Shown: positions 58,992-64,000 of the stretch, in pieces
Numbering within the stretch: position 1 is the stretch's first letter
Layout of the letters: every line of letters starts with the position of its first letter
NCBI GenBank assembly: GCA_016748015.1
Contig: JAAOMT010000071.1
Location: forward strand, 62,001-126,000
Direction of reading: 5' to 3'
DNA: 64,000 nucleotides
DNA from: Geosiphon pyriformis
Taxonomy: Eukaryota > Glomeromycota > Glomeromycetes > Archaeosporales > Geosiphonaceae
Made by a program: the position numbers and the translations under genes
Notes under the pieces: model-generated
What the model was told of the DNA's origin: nothing
Seen by the model: only the letters and a program-made list of their open reading frames with translations
Databases searched by the model: none

Positions 58992-59501
58992 TTAACTAAC
59001 TACTAGACTCTTTTTATAAATAACACTCACAATATAACAGCATTCAACCCAACACCAATTCTGAAAATCAGAACACAACAAGCTCAACTCCAATTTACAT
59101 ACATCCAGAACAGACTGACTGTCTGAGAAAATTTGAATTAAACTAAAAGAGGGAACACACTTGAGTACCAAAGTAATAGCTTGTAGCTTGGTTATAGTAG
59201 AGGACACCAACTTAGAAATCTCAACACTCAAGCCCAAACCAATATTCTCAAAGAAAACTGCTGCACCAGTCTTCATGTCAGAAGTTTCCAAACCACTAAG
59301 AGAACTATCTGTATAAACAGAAAAGCAACCAGCATCAACACCCAACAAATGGTCACAAATAACTCCAAAATTATGGAACTTAAGAATGTTCAACAAATTG
59401 ACACTGACCAAAAAAGAGAAACAAATAAAAGGAGAAGGAGCACTATTAAGAAAATGAACAGAAAGCTCAAACCAGTTAGGAATTGGGCCACATGGATCCA
59501 A
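58992..59501 (-). pseudogene. LINE RNase H domain, mutated
   Basis: The longest LINE frame (169 codons) includes VYTDSSLSGLETSDMKTGAA, KLQAITLVLKCVPSF and IFSDSQSVLDVC. These match the RNase H pattern of LINE ORF2: a first Asp in TDSS, a helix that normally carries a catalytic Glu (here Lys before LQA), and a second Asp in FSDSQ. The apparent Glu-to-Lys change would inactivate it. Frames further downstream to about 58200 are interrupted. Confidence 0.7.
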
Positions 59502-60299
59502 TCTCTTCCACTGCTTAAATGTTTTCTAATCAAAAACTGCACCAGCACAATTGTGAAGTTGCTTAGCAAAAGCAATCTCATACTATTGAAGCAAAAAGAC
59601 ACATTTAAAAAACTTAAGACCACTAAGAACAAGAGACAGAGGAGTACCATCTCAGAAACAAAAAGTATTAGTTATCAGACCATCCAGAAACAAGTTACAC
59701 TTCAAAAAAATACAGACTACACCAGCTAAAAAATTATTTGACAGGTCAACATTGACATGAAACAGAAAAAATAAAGAATGGTGAGGGTTCTAGCTAAGCA
59801 TTTGCAGATCATGTGATCTATGTGCAAACAAACAATCCAGAATGCCAACTGAATTCGAAAACCAAACAATGGAAACTGACTTGTCCTTAGCTTAAATCTG
59901 TTCAAAAGTCTTTAAATTATACAATGAGAGATGATGAAGTACATCATTGAGAAAGTTACGTGAAAGACCAGATTTGGACTTCAAGCTCTTATGAATTAAA
60001 GTCTTCTACTTTTTACATACACTAATAGAAACAAAACTAAATTGAGACTTATAGCCGACAATTGAGAAAAGAACTGCTAACACCAAATATGAATACTGTT
60101 TATTAGAGATAGTTTTTTTTAACACAAGATTGGCAAAAAAATGAACGTTCACATGAGCCTTAGCCAAACTGGGCTTCAACAAGCTCTCAATAAACAAAAA
60201 ATACCCAGATATTAATAAAACTCCCCTTTTTTAGCAATAAAAATAGGCAGGCCACTAATCAACAAGAAAGAGCATGTAACTCTACAATTAATGAGAATG

Positions 60300-61464
60300 G
60301 CCACAGTCTTGTTATTGTTAATTGAAATGTCATTGAGCTGAAAAAATTCACTAGCAATGTTGAAAATATACTGAGTAGCAGTTTGGCTACTACTAACTCA
60401 AATTGTATTATTGACAAATGCACCAGCAGCAAGAAAAGATATCAAACCAGCCTAAGATTTTGAGTGACCAGTCCTGACAATGAAATGCAAATTCAACCTA
60501 TACTCACACACATTTTTCTGCCTCTTGACTTCACACAACAGAAGATCATAAAATATGTATCAAAGAAGAGGTAAGAATACCTCCTCTTGGTTCAAACTAT
60601 CATACACCTAATAATCACTTGTCAATCCAAAATTAGTCATAACTCTGTTGACCTGATTATTGTAAATGCTGCCAAAAAATCAAATGAATTTATCACACAT
60701 TTTTATCTTGACCACCCGACAGAATCATAAGTCTTTTACATGTTCTGCAAGACAAGCCAAAGTTTACGGTCTTTCTCCAAAACATCTTTAACAATCACAC
60801 CAATAGCAAAAATAGAAAATTGTGTCATTGTGCTTTTTAAAACAGAAAAATTATCCCCTCTGAGAACATCAAAAACACTGCATGCTGAAAAAATTCTGTC
60901 TGAAAGAATTTTGGAAAGGATCTTACAAGCTGTTTCAATCAAAGCAATCAGACAAATATTTATGAAAACTCTCTTCCACTTATACAGTTTGGGGATTATT
61001 GACATCCAAGCCTCTTTCCAATACTTGAGAACAGACTTACCATACAAACAAGAATTCAAGAGCACCAAAAACATATCCAAAACTAACTTGTTATAATGTT
61101 TCTATAATTTATTTGAGATGCCAGAAAAATCAGCCACTTTTTCATTAGGCAAATTCAAAATCATACCAAGCATCTTATTGAAACCAATTAGACACATTAC
61201 ATCAGAGAAAGCATCATCAAAAACATACTCCAAAGACTAATATTGGTGACACCAGTTATCAGAAATGTCAGTCATCACTACACACTTTCTAGTCCACCCC
61301 TTCATAATCACATCTATCTTGGTTTTAACCAGGTCAGGATCCAAAACCAATTTGTTATTGACAACCAGGTGATTCAGAGTAACTTTGCAAAAAAGATGCT
61401 CCAATATACTTCTGATAGTATAACTTTTGTTTAGCTCAAAACTTTCTATCCTTTTATTAATCAC
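60300..61464 (-). pseudogene. LINE reverse transcriptase domain, mutated
   Basis: Segments from 61464 leftwards read ELNKSYTIRSILEHLF, KGWTRKCVVMTDISDNW, PKLYKWKRVFINICLIALIE, KILSKILSDRIFSACS, then LVLQNM, a TAA (60736-60738) and KTYDSVGW, the usual start of the palm domain. The catalytic box appears as AFVNNTI (60404-60421), where non-LTR RTs have (F/Y)xDD, followed by a TGA and then a protein-like run NDISINNNKTVAILINC. Both Asp to Asn changes are G-to-A transitions. Confidence 0.75.
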
Positions 61465-62820
61465 TAATCTGATTTAAAATCTTTAGTATGCTTTGATTCC
61501 AACAACTTAAAAGAATGATAAGATTTTCTAACTTTAGCCAAAACTGAATAAATAGTGTCAAAATAAAAACTCAAAAAAAAGAAAAACTTTACTACAGATG
61601 CATTAACTGCATCCAAACTGTGCCACTTATCAAGCAAAGATGTAAATTTTTCATTAGAAATCAGACAAGAGGTCTTAACAATTTTAGACACCAAAAACTT
61701 TAGCTTGTGAAACCTAAACAACCCTTTTGTAAAAACACTGTTATAACTCTTGGACCATTTTCTCTTAAAAACCATGTTGGTTGATAAACATACCACCCTA
61801 TAAAGAGTACTCCATATTGCATCCAACTCTGAGTACTTCTTAGACACAAAAAACTCATTATAAAATAAAGCAACATTTGCTGCTGTATCCTTTTTAAACT
61901 TATCTCATCTGATATCATCCATATCTCTATAGTCAAATTTCTAATAATCTCTATTCACCTGTTTGCAAAGGAAGTTCAGCTGCATATTAAACAATCTACT
62001 TAAACTCATTAACATAAAAACAGCCTAATAATCAGTATTAAAAAATTCCCCAACATCAAATACATCATGATCCACTACAGCATTAAACAAGTTTAAGAAA
62101 ATAAACAAGAAGTTAATCGTTTTAGCCATACTTTGAGAGTTAGTTCATGTTGGTATTTTCACATAAAAACTACCACCCAAAGAATTAACCAAACCAAGAT
62201 CTAGACATTTTTTGAAATTGGTACACTTATGGGAGCCATTCTCATTAAAGTTATCACCCAAAACAGTGAATAAGGACTCATTCACAGCTTTAGTAATCAT
62301 AGCATTGATATTACCAGCTTGAAAAAATTAAACTATAGAAGAAGCATTAGCATAGAGTCCCAGAATCGAAACAGAAAGTTTATTTTTGAAGAGTAACTTG
62401 AGAGAGAGGAGCCAACCAAGTATTTCGGAAACTTTACACACATGTTATGCCAAAGAATTGTTCATAATAATTGCAACACCAGAACCCAAATAACCAGAGT
62501 CCACACCAGAAATGAAAACCTGGATATCATCAAACTTACTTATTATTTATGGGTAGATCTTATCTCTTAACTTAGTTTCAGTAACAACAAAAATCAAGTT
62601 GTTTACTCTTTTATACCAACAAATTATATCAGCTTGTTTCACAAGATTGTTCATACCCTTAACATTACATGTGACAATTTTTCAAACCAAACCACTTATT
62701 GAGAATTAGAAGGAGCTAATAAACCCAAGCCAAAACACAAACAATTTAATCTCACCAAAACCAAATTAACTGACACATTTAATGCCACCATTTTAGACTT
62801 CAAATTACCCATCTTGGTGG
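61465..62820 (-). pseudogene. LINE endonuclease domain and linker, mutated
   Basis: Between the CCHC region and the RT, the minus strand shows endonuclease/exonuclease/phosphatase landmarks: FVVTETKLR, GVDSGYLGSGVAIIMNN and LGDNFNENGSH (62222-62275), the position of the GDFN motif of LINE AP-type endonucleases. A linker follows with SELDAIWSTLYRVVCL, FHKLKFLVSKIVK and KWHSLDAVNAS. Multiple stop codons interrupt the frame. Confidence 0.6.
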
Positions 62821-63600
62821 TTAAAACCTTAGAACCATTAGAGCTGAAACCAGATACATCAACATTAACACCAGTGAGAAAGGAACAGAAGATACTAACA
62901 CACCATCTATGACCATATCCGAATCCAAACCCAGATCCAAAGATGCAGAGACAACAGTAGAAGGAGTAAGAAATAAAGATGCCAAAAACACCAATTCAAT
63001 AAAGCTCAACTTTTTTAAGATACCAGAAACTTGGTCCAATAGAAGTTCCACAAAGCATTCCAAAAAAGCCAAACAGTCATGTAAGTCAGAATTACCAGAA
63101 AGAGCAAGGACTGCAGAAGAGGTCTCAGTACTAGAAAACAAACTAGTACCAGAAGAAAACAGAAAGACTACACATAAAGGAGAGCCACCAACAATTTGGG
63201 CCCAAGTTTTACCACCAAAAAAAACCAGGCAGACAATTGAGGCTTGCTTCTTCTTATATATATTGGCCAAAAAAATCTGATCTTGAACATTTACTACTTG
63301 CCTACTACAAACATCTGAATTCTTGCCCAAAGAACAATTACTTAAAGTGTGACCAAATTGTTTGCACAATATACAGCAGACCAAAGATAGACTAGCCTAA
63401 TGCAAATTTACACTTTTGAAAACTGGAACAGAGCCAATAGCAGCCAATTTAGATGCTTCATTATCAAAACAAATTACAGCACACCTATCATATACATATA
63501 AACTGAGATTACAGTCAATAAAACAAGTTTTTCCATCATATAAATTTAACAAACCTGACAAATCATAAGCAGTAGTGTCAACTAGAAGTGTATACAACAA
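62821..63600 (-). pseudogene. LINE ORF1 with CCHC zinc knuckle, mutated
   Basis: The segment from 63600 reads TAYDLSGLLNLYDGKTC, YDRCAVICFDNEASKLAAI and VPVFKSVNLH, an RRM-like strand pattern, then a TAG, then CCILCKQFGHTLSNC, a perfect CX2CX4HX4C zinc knuckle near 63380. The remaining part to 62821 is Ser-rich and low complexity. ORF1 proteins of LINEs bind the element RNA. The domain continues beyond 63600 towards the window edge. Confidence 0.72.
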
Positions 63601-64000
63601 AGCCTGATGCTAATCTTTAGATATCCATATTTGTTTATTACCAATAACTTTTGTCACACAAACAAAATATTTTCATAAAAACAGACTATTTAGTTACAAT
63701 CAAATCAGCTATCTTAGATGACTCAAACTCTACCAAAGTTTTTTGTTACAAACCAATCAATTGGATACAATCTTATCAAACTTAGAAAAAACTGACTCAA
63801 CAGTTAATTTGAAAAAATCAACTGAGATCTCTTTAATGATCACTTCCCAATCTGATTGGCTGTTTACTTTCCTAAAATTATTATTAACAAAAATTTTTTC
63901 TCTAATTGTCATTTCTCTAGCCTTTTTTAAACTCATTTCAGATGTAAATAATGATCTAATGATTCCTGAAAATTTTAAGAGAGTGGAAGCCCTCCCAAAA

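Larger units (their letters stand above)
57895..64000 (-). mobile_element. Decayed non-LTR retrotransposon (LINE), 5' end beyond the window
   Basis: Reading leftwards from the window edge, remnants appear in the order expected of a two-ORF LINE: an RNA-binding-like segment and CCHC knuckle (ORF1), then an endonuclease, a linker, a reverse transcriptase and an RNase H (ORF2), a 3' untranslated region and an ATTTT/AAAAT tail at 57895-57930. Every domain carries stop codons or frame breaks and key catalytic residues are changed, so the copy is dead. The plus strand is strikingly poor in G here, meaning the sense strand has lost C. The 3' end resembles fragments A-C at 39559-40760. Domain parts are listed separately. 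Confidence 0.88.

Noticed and set aside
1-64000. CRISPR array, bacterial operon or phage features
   Set aside because: No direct repeats with regular unique spacers exist, and the split genes with spliceosomal introns show a eukaryotic genome.

Overview
The window looks like nuclear DNA of a filamentous fungus, most likely an arbuscular mycorrhizal (Glomeromycotina, Rhizophagus-like) species. The reasons are very AT-rich sequence, genes with many short GT-AG introns (about 45 to 125 bases), Sel1-repeat proteins and a divergent TKL-type kinase, a velvet regulator, and a decayed LINE whose layout resembles families I associate with that group. The species call is inference. All splice models were built by hand from frame continuity, splice sites and family motifs; in each model called intact the exon lengths sum to a multiple of three.

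Left part (1-25,650), gene-rich: a broken kinase (minus, runs off the left edge); an intact seven-exon gene encoding an MLKL-like helical N-terminus, a pseudokinase and Sel1 repeats (minus, 791-3225); a broken Sel1 gene (plus, 4232-5029); a nine-exon flavin monooxygenase (plus, 7282-9545); a membrane-anchored class 3 lipase-like protein lacking the usual nucleophile serine (minus, 11595-13005); an intact Sel1 gene (plus, 15953-16811); and a PQ-loop membrane-protein cluster with one copy on each strand, a relic between them, and an N-glycosylated surface protein inside the cluster.

Middle (25,650-47,100), mostly gene-poor: large microsatellites including a 334-base CTT/AAG tract, a minisatellite and a hairpin, several gene relics, one intact five-exon gene of unknown family (plus, 37908-39056), LINE 3'-end fragments, a long AT-rich desert and a sequencing gap flanked by a C homopolymer.

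Right part (47,100-64,000): an internally deleted Tc1/mariner element with a TA duplication, a six-exon velvet-domain regulator (minus, 48005-49171), a candidate small secreted protein (plus, 53656-54126), a solo LTR, and a long 5'-incomplete minus-strand LINE (57895 to beyond 64000) whose reverse-transcriptase active site has mutated to FVNN.

The most interesting system is the MLKL-like/pseudokinase/Sel1 protein, whose architecture suggests a cell-death or signalling role in a fungus. There is no sign of operon-like co-function; the window reads as dispersed genes among transposons and simple repeats, with duplicate copies decaying, often by C-to-T type transitions that turn Trp codons into TGA.
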